DNA of 64,000 bases from Microvirga lupini (GTDB lineage: Bacteria > Pseudomonadota > Alphaproteobacteria > Rhizobiales > Beijerinckiaceae): assembly GCA_000517005.1 (NCBI GenBank), contig KI912031.1:167102-231101 (forward strand), in the 5' to 3' direction. The translations under genes were made by a program, and so were the position numbers. How positions within the stretch are numbered: the first letter of the stretch is position 1; each line of letters opens with the position of its first letter. Below, piece by piece: positions 8,460-16,569 of the stretch. Below the pieces are notes generated by a model. It searched no databases, was not told where the DNA came from, and saw only the letters and a list, made by a program, of their open reading frames with translations.

Positions 8460-8477
8460 ATTGTAGGAAATTACAGG
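8460..8477 (-). promoter_or_regulatory. Candidate lux box
   Basis: TGTA-N6-TACA inverted repeat (8462-8475), read CTGTAATTTCCTACAA on the minus strand, lies between the luxR stop and the luxI-like start, 57 bases before the latter. It resembles the central part of LuxR-type boxes (CTGTA...TACAG). Confidence 0.45.
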
Positions 8478-8487
8478 TGCTTTTACG

Positions 8488-9219
8488 TCAGATATCAATG
8501 AGACGGTGCTGAAGCGCCCGGGCCACGGCATGGGTCTTGTTGGCGGCGCTCAGCTTTTGGCAGGCGCTGCAGATATGGGCGGTAACGGTTCTTTCCGTCA
8601 CGCCCAGGATCTCGCCCGTATCCGCAGCGGACTTTCCCAAAGCCGCCCAGCGCAGGGTCTCCTTCTCGCGGGCGGTCAGCGGGTTGGGCTGGGGAGAGGG
8701 GGCAAGAACCAGCCTGGCCCGTTCGAAAGCGTAGATGGCCATCAGGTGGAGGGCGGGCTTGGTCTGCGGCGTCAGATCGAGCTGGGGACCGCTCATGGAG
8801 AGGCAGGCCTCGAAACCGTTCAGACCATGAATCGGTAGGCAATAGCCCTGCTTCATGCCGAATTCCGCCGCCCCGCGCATGATCTCCGCTCCCTTGGGGT
8901 TCATTCCGGGATCGCACGGCGCCTCGGCCCATTCGAAGGGCTGGACGGTCTGCCGGCACAGGCGGATCACGGGATCATGGCGGTCATATCCGTTCTGGGT
9001 GTAACGGCGGTACCAGTCCAGCGGCCATTTCTTCAGAAGGACCAAGGTTTCGATCCGCTGATCCGGATGCGGCAGCCCGGTCATGATGAAATTCTCGAAG
9101 CCGAAACGGGCAAAGGACCGCTCCATGGCATCAACAATCTCCTCGGGCGTGGCCAGATGATCCAATTCTTCAATGAAACCAAAGGCTTCTGCAGAGTGAT
9201 CAAGGCTGCGGCCGCTCAA
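8488..9219 (-). CDS. LuxR-type autoinducer-binding regulator
   Basis: About 243 residues from TTG 9219, which has GGAGG six bases upstream; a further in-frame TTG at 9240 is possible. The N-terminal autoinducer domain has the conserved W-Y-R-R-Y and Y-D-x-x-D-P-V-I (ligand-binding W, Y, D) followed by P-F-x-W. The C-terminal GerE helix-turn-helix has LTAREKETLRWAALGKSAADTGEILGVTERTV and KLSAANKTHAVARAL. It binds acyl-homoserine lactone and controls promoters, here probably the luxI-like gene just downstream through the candidate lux box. Same strand, 84 bases from it. Confidence 0.92.
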   Translation of the reverse strand: MSGRSLDHSAEAFGFIEELDHLATPEEIVDAMERSFARFGFENFIMTGLPHPDQRIETLVLLKKWPLDWYRRYTQNGYDRHDPVIRLCRQTVQPFEWAEAPCDPGMNPKGAEIMRGAAEFGMKQGYCLPIHGLNGFEACLSMSGPQLDLTPQTKPALHLMAIYAFERARLVLAPSPQPNPLTAREKETLRWAALGKSAADTGEILGVTERTVTAHICSACQKLSAANKTHAVARALQHRLIDI

Positions 9220-9356
9220 GGGCACCTCCGAAGGGTTCAACTGAAAGAGGATATGTGATAACTTTACTAAACTTATACGTTAGTGCAATGATTATGCTAC
9301 CAAAAGTTCTGAGTCTGACCTAGATAGGAAAGCTAGGCAGAAAGCAGGAGCGTCGC

Positions 9357-9743
9357 TTGCAAAAGAAATCTCCCAACGAGATCGACAAGCATATCGGCCG
9401 TCGCGTTAGGACCCGACGGATCATGCTCGGGATGAGCCAGGAGAAGCTTGCTGAGGCCCTGGGGCTTACGTTCCAGCAGGTTCAGAAATACGAAAAAGGC
9501 GTCAATCGCATCGGCGCGAGCCGTCTGCTCCACATTGCCGGCATTCTGGACGTCAATATCGAGTTCTTCTTCGAACGAATTCCCGGATTGCGTGCCGGCG
9601 GGTTCTCCGACGACAGCCTCGTGGCCGAATTTCTGACGCGATCGGAAAGCGACCGCCTCGTGCGCGGCTTCCTGAAGCTGAAGGATGGCGAGGCCCGTCG
9701 GAGGGTGGCGGATCTCGTCGATTGGCTCGCATCGGCCAGCTAG
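9357..9743 (+). CDS. XRE-family HTH transcriptional regulator
   Basis: 128 residues from a TTG start with AGGAG six bases upstream. The HTH_3 domain spans about residues 8-70: IGRRVRTRRIMLGMSQEKLAEALGLTFQQVQKYEKGVNRI, then ASRLLHIAGILDVNIEFFFE. The C-terminal part, with LRARVADLVDWLA-like ending, is common in short Hyphomicrobiales regulators of this kind. It is divergent from luxR, with about 130 bases between them. Target genes are unknown. The stop is followed by a copy end of the intergenic repeat (CTAGAGCATTTTCCG). Confidence 0.9.
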   Translation: MQKKSPNEIDKHIGRRVRTRRIMLGMSQEKLAEALGLTFQQVQKYEKGVNRIGASRLLHIAGILDVNIEFFFERIPGLRAGGFSDDSLVAEFLTRSESDRLVRGFLKLKDGEARRRVADLVDWLASAS

Positions 9744-9901
9744 AGCATTTTCCGTGAAATGGCTCCGGTTCGACCTCAAGGAATGCGACAAGGCATGAAG
9801 AGAGATGATTCCACGCAAGAGGAAACAGCTCTCGGATCCTCGCCCGGCGAGCCTCGACAAAGGCGCCTCAACCCCTAAAGCATTGAGCTTCTGAGACGTT
9901 C

Positions 9902-9926
9902 GGAACCTGCCGCGCTTCTAATGGTT
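9902..9926 (+). promoter_or_regulatory. Sigma-EcfG-type promoter
   Basis: GGAAC (9902-9906), 17 bases, GTT (9924-9926), 29 bases before the start of the four-gene envelope-stress cluster. Confidence 0.7.
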
Positions 9927-9954
9927 ACTCACTCACGATTGAGAGAGGTTGACC

Positions 9955-10482
9955 ATGGGCGTGGGACAGCAAGACACCAACAGACAGCAAGACAATGGCA
10001 ATGAGGATTGGGATGCGCTCAAGGACGATGTCGGCGACATCGCAGGCGTTGCAGTAGAGCGCAGCCGGTACTTCATCGATTCCGCGCGAGAGCAGGCGAC
10101 GGATTATGCCGGACGCCGCAAGGACGATGTCGCGCAGTCCGTTGCCGATTTCGCCACCTCCTTGCGCGAATCCACCCGGTCCTTCGATGAGCGGCCCAAT
10201 ATCCGGGCCGTCGTCGACACGGCAGCCGAAGGATTGGAGCAGCTTGCCGATTCCATCCGCGAACGCACCTTTGCAGATATCTTCAACGAGTTCGAGGATG
10301 TGGTCCGCCGCCGTCCGGCGACCGTGGCCGCTGTATCCGTCGCCGTCGGCTTCCTTGCGGCGCGCTTCATCAAGAGCACGGCAGAGGATCTTCGCTATGA
10401 TGGCGTGAACGCGAGCCAAGCTCAGAGTAGGCAGACCCGTGCGCGGCAGGCCCAGCGTTCGCGCTCTGGAACCGGCGCCTGA
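9955..10482 (+). CDS. Stress-cluster protein with helical repeats and TM helix
   Basis: 175 residues from ATG 9955, with AGAGAGG seven bases ahead. The first 30 residues are polar (Gln/Asn/Asp-rich). A long amphipathic helical region follows (DVGDIAGVAVERSRYFIDSARE, QATDYAGRRKDDVAQSVADFA). Near residues 118-135 is VAAVSVAVGFLAARFIKS, a single membrane helix with a basic flank. It resembles the 'nutrient deprivation-induced' proteins that stand next to a holin-like and a DUF3618 gene in rhizobia. No enzymatic motif. First gene after an EcfG promoter. Confidence 0.75.
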   Translation: MGVGQQDTNRQQDNGNEDWDALKDDVGDIAGVAVERSRYFIDSAREQATDYAGRRKDDVAQSVADFATSLRESTRSFDERPNIRAVVDTAAEGLEQLADSIRERTFADIFNEFEDVVRRRPATVAAVSVAVGFLAARFIKSTAEDLRYDGVNASQAQSRQTRARQAQRSRSGTGA

Positions 10483-10495
10483 GATGGAGGCCGCC

Positions 10496-10888
10496 ATGCA
10501 GGGCAACGGTAATCAAACCATTCAGGGCCTCGTCGGTGAGGCACTGCGGGAATCGACCGATCTCGCGCAGAAGGAATTCACCCTTTTCAAGACCGAGGTG
10601 TCGCAGAACATCCGCACTCTTTTTATGGGCCTTGCCATGGTGGTCGTGGCGGCGGTCTTTGCCGTCGCGGCCGTCATGCTGCTGACCGAGTCCCTGGTCG
10701 AGTGGCTCGCCACCGTTGTCAATTCCGAGGCGCTTGCTGCGCTCATCGTGGGCGGAGTGCTGGCACTGATCGCCATCGGTCTCGGACTATGGGGACGCAG
10801 CGCCATGACCTCGTCCGCGCTCATGCCGCAACGGACGATGCGCTCGCTCAAGCGCGACGCTGAAGTCCTGTCCGAACGAGGTGCATAA
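10496..10888 (+). CDS. Phage-holin-like DUF1469 (Act-Holin) membrane protein
   Basis: 130 residues from ATG 10496 with GGAGG just upstream; an in-frame ATG at 10484 is also possible. Two strong hydrophobic helices: FMGLAMVVVAAVFAVAAVMLLTE and ALAALIVGGVLALIAIGLGLWG, with the N-terminal GLVGEALRESTDLAQKEFTLFKTEV typical of DUF1469. These are cell proteins of the envelope-stress type, not true phage holins; no phage genes are near. The stop overlaps the next start in TAATG, pointing to coupled translation. Confidence 0.85.
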   Translation: MQGNGNQTIQGLVGEALRESTDLAQKEFTLFKTEVSQNIRTLFMGLAMVVVAAVFAVAAVMLLTESLVEWLATVVNSEALAALIVGGVLALIAIGLGLWGRSAMTSSALMPQRTMRSLKRDAEVLSERGA

Positions 10889-11304
10889 TGACGACACAGA
10901 GTCTGCAGGAGATGGAGAGGGACATCGAGCGCAGCCGCGCTCAGCTCGACCGCACCATCGATCGTCTTCAGGACAAGATGTCCGTCTCAGGTGTCGTCGA
11001 CGACATGCTCGGTACGGCTCGCAATGGCCAGTACGGACCGCTTTACGACAGGGTTCTGGACACGGTCAGGAAAAATCCGGTGCCGGTCATGCTGATCGCC
11101 ATGGGCATCGGGCTTCTCGCTTATCGGCTCGGGCGGTCTGCGGCACCTCGGAGAACCCGATTGATCGCGGCCGACGAGGATCTGATCACCGAAGAGCATC
11201 TCATGATGGAGATGGAGGATCCTCGCCTCTACGGAGCGGAAGCCGCGCCTCTGCGCTCGTCCGATCCGATGTTCGAGCGTCCCGCCACGAATTCTCGATT
11301 TTGA
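10888..11304 (+). CDS. DUF3618 membrane protein
   Basis: 138 residues. DUF3618 signature at the N-terminus: QEMERDIERSRAQLDRTIDRLQDKMS, an amphipathic helix. One membrane helix lies at about 71-88 (NPVPVMLIAMGIGLLAYRLG). The acidic C-terminal tail (LIAADEDLITEEHLMMEMED) is cytosolic or periplasmic. Function unknown. The family occurs next to DUF1469 genes, as here, and the pair is likely made together. Confidence 0.88.
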   Translation: MTTQSLQEMERDIERSRAQLDRTIDRLQDKMSVSGVVDDMLGTARNGQYGPLYDRVLDTVRKNPVPVMLIAMGIGLLAYRLGRSAAPRRTRLIAADEDLITEEHLMMEMEDPRLYGAEAAPLRSSDPMFERPATNSRF

Positions 11305-11325
11305 CGAATAGAACAGGAGTTTTCC

Positions 11326-12021
11326 ATGGCCAACACCAAGAACGAAACCGGCAAGACGAGCGGAACTCAGGCCGGCACAACGGGTAACGTTTCCGCCGGG
11401 ACGTCGGTCGGAAATATTGGCGAGCCGCCCATGCCTCATGCCCATGAACAGCGGTCAGCCCAAGGCTCCGGCACGAGCAGCGGCAATCAGGCATCCGGCC
11501 AGCAGAGGAACCAGTCGTCGCAGCAAGGCGCGCAGGACCAAAGTGGTTCGATGGCCGACAAGGCTCAACAGACCGCGGAGCAGGTGCGTCAGAAGGCAGA
11601 AGACACCTATGAGGGCGCTTCCGAATGGGCGCGTGATACGTATGAGCGCGCATCCCATTGGGCATCCGATACCTATGAGGGTCAGCGCCGTCGGGCGAAC
11701 AAGATGCGGGGTCGTTCGGCGCGCGCCTTTGGCCATGCCCGCGGCGGCGTTCAGAACTACGTATCCGAAAATCCGATGGTCGTCGGCCTCGTCGGGTTGG
11801 CCGCGGGCCTTCTCCTGGGTGCTCTGCTGCCGCGCACCCGTCGGGAGAACGAGATGTTCGGCGAATGGGCGGACGAGGTTCGCAACCAGGGACTTCGCTA
11901 TGCCCGTGATGCCGCCAATCGCGGTCGCGAATATGTCGAAGATGCCTTCAGCGGCGAAGAGGCGCGCTTCAGCCGGCACGAGAGCGAGTTCGACGGCCAG
12001 CGGGATGCCAACCGCCATTAA
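11326..12021 (+). CDS. ElaB/DUF883-like stress membrane protein with repeats
   Basis: 231 residues. The N-terminal 90 residues are low-complexity (Gly/Ser/Thr/Gln). Then come near-repeats of the form D-T-Y-E-(G/R)-A-S-(E/H)-W-A, three in a row (about residues 100-130), an LEA-like helical pattern. A single membrane helix, PMVVGLVGLAAGLLLGALLP, has the C-terminal glycine pattern of ElaB/YqjD-type ribosome-linked proteins. The tail contains RYARDAANRGREYVEDAF. Same operon as the DUF3618 gene and followed by a clear terminator. Its start is at ATG with AGGAG before it. Confidence 0.75.
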   Translation: MANTKNETGKTSGTQAGTTGNVSAGTSVGNIGEPPMPHAHEQRSAQGSGTSSGNQASGQQRNQSSQQGAQDQSGSMADKAQQTAEQVRQKAEDTYEGASEWARDTYERASHWASDTYEGQRRRANKMRGRSARAFGHARGGVQNYVSENPMVVGLVGLAAGLLLGALLPRTRRENEMFGEWADEVRNQGLRYARDAANRGREYVEDAFSGEEARFSRHESEFDGQRDANRH

Positions 12022-12042
12022 GCTTGAACTCCGAAGACGATG

Positions 12043-12073
12043 AAAAGCGCCGGTTTTCGCCGGCGCTTTTTCG
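12043..12073 (+). terminator. Rho-independent terminator
   Basis: AAAAGCGCCGG pairs with CCGGCGCTTTT (12060-12070) and is followed by TTCG, 21 bases after the DUF883-like stop. Confidence 0.9.
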
Positions 12074-12357
12074 TTGACTCAACGCAAGCCCGAGAGGGGC
12101 CGGAGGCATGTGTCAATGAGAATGGCTTGGTTGAAATGGCAACGGTCACGGCGAGATGATGCGCGTACATCCGGCGTCATCGTCTCGGCATCGTGACCGC
12201 TTCTGGTGAGCGATTGCGCCACCAGCTTGCTCATGAGATAGGAACGCAGCCTCCGATTTCAAGGACCTTATGGTGCATTGCTCACGTCCGGTCCGAAGAA
12301 CGGTGCCAGTTTCTTAACCGTAAATCTCGAAAAAGCTTGGATCGCAAAGCCCGATCT
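12074..12357. other. Non-coding stretch before the response regulator
   Basis: From 12074 to 12470 I see no convincing gene. Short open frames on both strands lack ribosome sites and family features. The useful content is the EcfG-type promoter at 12358-12382. Confidence 0.5.
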
Positions 12358-12382
12358 GGAACGAGGCGCAGCCGAACCAGTT
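12358..12382 (+). promoter_or_regulatory. Sigma-EcfG-type promoter
   Basis: GGAAC (12358-12362), 17 bases, GTT (12380-12382), 89 bases before the response regulator start at 12471. Confidence 0.6.
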
Positions 12383-12470
12383 GCCTCTGTGCAAGGACAA
12401 AGTTTCCTATTCTCTGGGAGCTTGATGAGAGAGACGATCCAATCGAAGGATCGGGTGTTGGAGTTGGGGC

Positions 12471-12824
12471 ATGCGTATTCTGATCCTGGAAGACGATCCG
12501 TGGATTGCGACCGACCTGCAAGCCATTCTCGAAGCCGAAGGACACGAGATCGTCGATTCTCTCGGCTCCCTTGACGAAGCCTACCGGCATCTCGACGATG
12601 AATTCGATTGTGCCTTGCTCGATATCGATGTGATCGGCGGCAAGAGTTTCGGCGTGGCCGAGGCTCTCATCGAACGACAGATTCCTTTTGCCTTCGTCTC
12701 GGCGTCCAAACCCTCCGACTTGCCTCAGGCCCTTCGACAGGCGGCCTTCGTCGCAAAGCCTTTCGAGGAGCGGACGCTTCTTAAATCCGTGGAGCATCTC
12801 ACTCTCAATCGCTTGCCCTGCTGA
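12471..12824 (+). CDS. Receiver-only response regulator
   Basis: 117 residues, a lone REC domain. Acid pocket E7-D8-D9, phospho-acceptor D51 (CALLDIDV), the switch residue in FAFVSAS and the Lys in VAKPF. Without an output domain it probably hands phosphate on or takes part in protein contacts. Members of this type are common in EcfG regulons of Methylobacterium and rhizobia. It lies under an EcfG-type promoter and 31 bases before uvsE, so both may be induced by stress together. Confidence 0.9.
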   Translation: MRILILEDDPWIATDLQAILEAEGHEIVDSLGSLDEAYRHLDDEFDCALLDIDVIGGKSFGVAEALIERQIPFAFVSASKPSDLPQALRQAAFVAKPFEERTLLKSVEHLTLNRLPC

Positions 12825-12855
12825 TGACATCTCAGGCGGGAACTGCCACGGCCCG

Positions 12856-13905
12856 ATGACGTCATCCTTCATCATGCAAGATTCCCGCTTCGGCTTCTGC
12901 TGCAAATACATTCCCGAAGATGGCGACGCCCAGGCCGCGCGGGCGATGAACACGAGCACGGTGACGATGGCCTATCTCGGCCGGCTCGATCCAAAAGCCG
13001 GATACGATAAACTGAGCGCCGTCGTGGCGCATAATCTGGAAGCGTTCCGGCTGCAGATCGCGCATGTGGCGGCACGGCCGAAGGTCGAGCGTCTGCACCG
13101 CCTGTCGAGCGATCTTCTTCCCGGATACACTCATCCAAGCTGCAAGGAGTTCTACCGCGATCCGGATCTGCGCCGCCTGATCGAAACGAAACTTGCTGCG
13201 ATGGGGCAACTCGCCCGTGACGACGATGTTCGGCTCAGCATGCATCCCGGCCAGTTCTGCGTGATCGCGTCGGCCAATCCGTCAGCGGCCGCAAACGGAC
13301 TGGCGGAGTTCGAGTACCATGCCGAGATCATGGCGCTCATGGGTTACGGCGACGGCTGGCATCCACACGGGGCGCATATCAACATCCATGGCGGTGCGAA
13401 GGCTTTAGGCGTTGAGGGCATCCGGGGCGGGCTTGCGCGCCTGTCGAGCACGGCCCGCAATCTGATCACGCTTGAGAACGACGAAGTCAGTTTCAGCCTC
13501 GACGATCTTCTGCCTCTTGCGGACGACGTGCCGCTCGTCCTCGATTTGCATCACCACTGGATCATGAGCCAGGGCGAATACATCGAGCCGGAGGATCCCA
13601 GGATCGCACGCATCATCGCCTCATGGCGGGGCGTGCGTCCGGTGAGCCATGTCAGCGTCTCCCGGGAGGATCTGCTGCCCGATCAGGACAGCGGAACTCT
13701 TCCGGATTTCAAGGCCCGTGTCGCGGCAGGGATCAAGCCGAGGGAACTGCGCGCCCATTCGGATCTCATGTGGAACGAGGCTGTCAATGACTTGGTGATG
13801 CGCCACCTGACTTGGTCGGATTTCGAAATCGAAGCCAAACTCAAGAACATCGCCTCGGAAGGCTTGGCGCACCATGTGAAGCAGCGGAAGTCGGGCACCT
13901 TTTGA
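12856..13905 (+). CDS. uvsE: UV damage endonuclease UvsE (UVDE)
   Basis: 349 residues, in the usual range. TIM-barrel endonuclease that nicks DNA 5' of UV photoproducts, starting an alternative excision repair route. Family motifs: FGFCCKYIPEDG, MAYLGRL, HPGQFCVIASANP, HINIHGGAK, LENDE and DLHHHW. The metal-binding His and Glu residues sit in these motifs. Start chosen at ATG 12856; longer in-frame extensions overlap the response regulator gene and lack family sequence. It follows the stress-type response regulator closely, in keeping with a protective role. Another possible start is ATG 12874. Confidence 0.95.
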   Translation: MTSSFIMQDSRFGFCCKYIPEDGDAQAARAMNTSTVTMAYLGRLDPKAGYDKLSAVVAHNLEAFRLQIAHVAARPKVERLHRLSSDLLPGYTHPSCKEFYRDPDLRRLIETKLAAMGQLARDDDVRLSMHPGQFCVIASANPSAAANGLAEFEYHAEIMALMGYGDGWHPHGAHINIHGGAKALGVEGIRGGLARLSSTARNLITLENDEVSFSLDDLLPLADDVPLVLDLHHHWIMSQGEYIEPEDPRIARIIASWRGVRPVSHVSVSREDLLPDQDSGTLPDFKARVAAGIKPRELRAHSDLMWNEAVNDLVMRHLTWSDFEIEAKLKNIASEGLAHHVKQRKSGTF

Positions 13906-13934
13906 AATAAAGTTCCATTTTTTGGTTCGGGCTT

Positions 13935-13959
13935 GGAACCAAACCGTTTTGGCGGCGTT
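13935..13959 (+). promoter_or_regulatory. Sigma-EcfG-type promoter
   Basis: GGAAC (13935-13939), 17 bases ending in C, GTT (13957-13959); 32 bases before the second response regulator. Confidence 0.7.
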
Positions 13960-13990
13960 GTTGGGCATTGTGCAGTGAGTCAAGAAGTCG

Positions 13991-14440
13991 ATGGCAGACC
14001 CCTCCACCGTTCTCCTCGTCGAAGACGAACCCCTCATCCGCCTCTTCATTTCAGATCTTCTCGAAGACGCCGGCTTCAAGGTGGTCGAGGCTGCCAATGC
14101 CAAGGAGGCCCTGGTGCTTCTGGAGGCGGGCCTGCCTGTCAACGTGCTCCTGACGGATGTGGACATGCCCATGGGCTGCAGCGGCTTCGAACTGGCACAC
14201 CGGGTCCATCGGTCTTGGCCTGAGACCGAGATCCTCATCATGTCGGGCCGGCAGTGGCCTTCTGAAGGAGACCTTCCGCCGGGAGCTGCGTTCTTGGCGA
14301 AGCCTTGCCCCAACGAGGCCATCGTGTCCCATGTGATTTCCGCGGCGGAGCGGACGAAGCGCCCCAGCCATGTTGCCAAAAATCCACGGCCTTCGGCCGA
14401 ACACGCGGCCAAGATCCTCCCCTTTCCGAAAACCGCCTAA
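13991..14440 (+). CDS. Receiver-only response regulator
   Basis: 149 residues. REC domain with the acid pocket E11-D12, phospho-acceptor D56 (VLLTDVDMP), the switch residue in LIMSGR and Lys in FLAKP. The M-G-C-S-G-F insertion after D56 is seen in CheY-like regulators of Hyphomicrobiales. The last 30 residues are a basic, Pro-rich tail without an output domain. Directly under an EcfG-type promoter. Its partner kinase is not in the window, though the orphan kinase at 4198-5628 is a possibility. Confidence 0.9.
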   Translation: MADPSTVLLVEDEPLIRLFISDLLEDAGFKVVEAANAKEALVLLEAGLPVNVLLTDVDMPMGCSGFELAHRVHRSWPETEILIMSGRQWPSEGDLPPGAAFLAKPCPNEAIVSHVISAAERTKRPSHVAKNPRPSAEHAAKILPFPKTA

Positions 14441-14625
14441 ATTCCTGAACTCCGGCTTGCTGATGACGTTGAGGGGACATAAGCTCTGCCGGAATTGACC
14501 TTCTGTCAGGGGGCCGGGCTCCGGTAAGCCATTCCGCGACGCCCGACCGAAGGCTGGTCAATGAGCTTTTCGGGCCTGGTTCAGGGCTGTCGACGAGCTT
14601 TCCCATACCATTCCCGGAGGAATAG

Positions 14626-14949
14626 ATGCCGACCAAGACTACAGACGGAAAAGCCGGTGCGAAGAAGGCTGGAGACAAGCCTGCCGCTAAGAAGGCTGCC
14701 GGCTCGAAGCCCAATGCTCTTCAGAAGCCTTTGCAGCCGTCCAAGGAACTGGCCGCCATTGTAGGCTCGGACCCCCTGCCGCGCGGCGAAGTCGTGAGCA
14801 AGATCTGGGATTACATCAAGAAGAACAACCTTCAGAATCCCGAGAACAAGCGCGAGATTCTGGCCGACGACAAGCTGAAGCCGATCTTCGGCAAGCCGAA
14901 GGTGACGATGTTCGAGATGAACAAGCATCTCGCCCAGCACCTGAAATGA
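14626..14949 (+). CDS. SWIB/MDM2 domain protein
   Basis: 107 residues. The N-terminal 35 residues are Lys/Ala-rich (histone H1-like: AKKAGDKPAAKKAAG). The SWIB domain follows: LQPSKELAAIVGSDPLPRGEVVSKIWDYIKKNNLQ, NKREILADDKLKPIFG and VTMFEMNKHLAQHL. Bacterial SWIB proteins are found fused to topoisomerase in chlamydiae or alone with basic tails; a chromatin-type role is presumed. A GGAGGAA site stands just before the ATG. The 185 bases upstream hold no clear promoter of the EcfG type. Confidence 0.93.
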   Translation: MPTKTTDGKAGAKKAGDKPAAKKAAGSKPNALQKPLQPSKELAAIVGSDPLPRGEVVSKIWDYIKKNNLQNPENKREILADDKLKPIFGKPKVTMFEMNKHLAQHLK

Positions 14950-14969
14950 GTCTGCTGCGATAAGGCTGC

Positions 14970-15584
14970 TTACGAATCCTGCCGCCACCGCGTGAGCGGC
15001 AGGATATCCGGCCGCTGGCCGGGCGCCTTCTCCCAGGGATCCACGGCCCAGGCCGCCCCCGTCCGCTTCTCGGCAATGACCGCCGTGAAATGTGGATAGC
15101 GTCCATCGAGAAAGAAGCCGCGCGATTCCGGGTGTTCCACCACATGATGGGCCAGAAGACCCTGTTCCTGCAGAACCAGCAGCAGGCTCGTGGTGTTCGC
15201 CGTCTCGTCCAGGCAGTCCATTTGCCCGTAAACACCGGACAGCTGCGGGGGCGAGCCCGGTGCGTCGGGCTTCCCGCCCAACGAGGTGGCAAGATAGGCG
15301 GTATAGGATCTGATCACCTCGCCCAGAGCCCGCCGCTCCGCATCGGGCGAACCCTGGCCCGATCTCAGGGCGGCCCTGGCCCGGCTAATCCATGCCCCGT
15401 CGACCGAGATCGCCATCCGGCGCGTGCATCCATAGCCGTGGCAGGCGATGATCCGGCTCCCCGATGGCCCGACATAGCCTTGCTGGTTGAACCAGCTCTG
15501 GGCCGGCAGCGAGCCTGCGAAGGCCGGTGACATCGTGAACAGGAACGGCAGAGCTTTCAAAATGAGAAGTGGCGTCGATCTCAT
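14970..15584 (-). CDS. Exported protein of unknown function
   Basis: About 204 residues. A signal peptide is clear (MRSTPLLILKALPFLFTMSPAFAG, cleavage after AFA). The mature part has conserved-looking Cys residues in ACHGYGCTRR and MDCLDE, and blocks such as RSYTAYLATSLGG, DCLDETANTTSLLLVLQ and WAVDPWEKAPG. I know such proteins as conserved alphaproteobacterial hypotheticals; the D-C-L-D-E-T, H and D order could suggest a transglutaminase/NlpC-like fold, but that is weak. A start at 15608 would add eight residues. It is convergent with the SWIB gene. Confidence 0.75.
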   Translation of the reverse strand: MRSTPLLILKALPFLFTMSPAFAGSLPAQSWFNQQGYVGPSGSRIIACHGYGCTRRMAISVDGAWISRARAALRSGQGSPDAERRALGEVIRSYTAYLATSLGGKPDAPGSPPQLSGVYGQMDCLDETANTTSLLLVLQEQGLLAHHVVEHPESRGFFLDGRYPHFTAVIAEKRTGAAWAVDPWEKAPGQRPDILPLTRWRQDS

Positions 15585-15698
15585 GATGGGGGTACCTATC
15601 GCCAGCATCGCTGCAGGTGCCCCGGGTCATATAGATCGGGCGGTTCATCTGCCCATAGGTTAAGCTTGATTGAGTCGGGTTACGACTTTGGAGTTCTC

Positions 15699-16562
15699 AT
15701 GTCCCGCATCGTCTTCCTGAATGGATCCTTCCTGCCGATCGAAGAGGCCAAGGTGCCTTTCATGGACCGAGGCTTTATGTTCGGCGACGGCGTCTATGAA
15801 GGCATCGGCATGCTCGACGGGCGCCTGGTCGACAACGAGGCGCATCTGGAGCGTCTGGAGCGCTCGCTGGCCGAGATCCGCATCCCCAATCCCTATTCCA
15901 AGGCCGAGTGGACGCACCTTCAGGAGGAGCTCGCGCGCCGGAACGGCATGACGGAAGGCTTCATCTACTTCCAGGTCACCCGCGGCGTCGCGGAACGGGA
16001 CTTCTTCTTCCCTGACGATGCCAAGCCCACGGTCGCGATGTTCACCCAGGCCAAGTCCATCGCCAACGCTCCGGCGGCCCAGACGGGAATCGCCGTCGTC
16101 ACGGTGCCGGATCTGCGCTGGCAGCGGCGGGACATCAAGTCGATCAATCTGCTCGCCCAGGTTCTCGCCAAGCAGGCGGCGAAGGAGGCAGGGGCACAGG
16201 AAGCGTGGCTGGTGGAGGACGGCTTCGTGACGGAGGGCGGCTCGTCGAGCGCCTTCATCGTCACGAAGCAGGGCAGCATCGTCGTGCGCCCGCTCTCGAA
16301 CGCCATTCTGCCGGGCATCACGCGCAAGTCCCTGCTGCGGCTCTCGGAAGAGGCCGGGATCACGCTCGAGGAGCGCCGCTTCACGGTTGAGGAGGCCTAC
16401 GATGCCGCCGAGGCCTTCCTGACCAGCGCCTCGAACTTCGTTCTTCCCGTCGTGTCCATCGACGGACGCTCGGTCGCCGACGGCAAGCCGGGTCCGATCA
16501 CGAAACGGCTGCGCGAGCTTTACTTGACCATGGCCAGTGCACCGGCCATGGCGGCCGAATAG
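15699..16562 (+). CDS. D-amino-acid transaminase (class IV)
   Basis: 287 residues, the usual length. PLP fold-type IV aminotransferase that interconverts D-alanine and D-glutamate, supplying peptidoglycan. Motifs: DRGFMFGDGVYEG, the catalytic Lys in WQRRDIKSINLL, EAWLVEDGFVTEGGSSSAFIV and LPGITRKSLL. The N-terminal RIVFLNGSFLPIEEAKV is that of D-alanine aminotransferases rather than branched-chain ones. Start at ATG 15699, which has GGAG nearby; a longer frame from 15666 lacks one. The context does not tell whether it serves cell wall or D-amino-acid breakdown. Confidence 0.92.
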   Translation: MSRIVFLNGSFLPIEEAKVPFMDRGFMFGDGVYEGIGMLDGRLVDNEAHLERLERSLAEIRIPNPYSKAEWTHLQEELARRNGMTEGFIYFQVTRGVAERDFFFPDDAKPTVAMFTQAKSIANAPAAQTGIAVVTVPDLRWQRRDIKSINLLAQVLAKQAAKEAGAQEAWLVEDGFVTEGGSSSAFIVTKQGSIVVRPLSNAILPGITRKSLLRLSEEAGITLEERRFTVEEAYDAAEAFLTSASNFVLPVVSIDGRSVADGKPGPITKRLRELYLTMASAPAMAAE

Positions 16563-16569
16563 CCTGGCC

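Noticed and set aside
10496..10888. Prophage holin
   Set aside because: The protein has a holin-like DUF1469 but no phage genes, integrase or att site is nearby; it is a common chromosomal stress gene.
12688..12855. Extended start for uvsE
   Set aside because: The extension overlaps the response regulator and lacks UVDE sequence.
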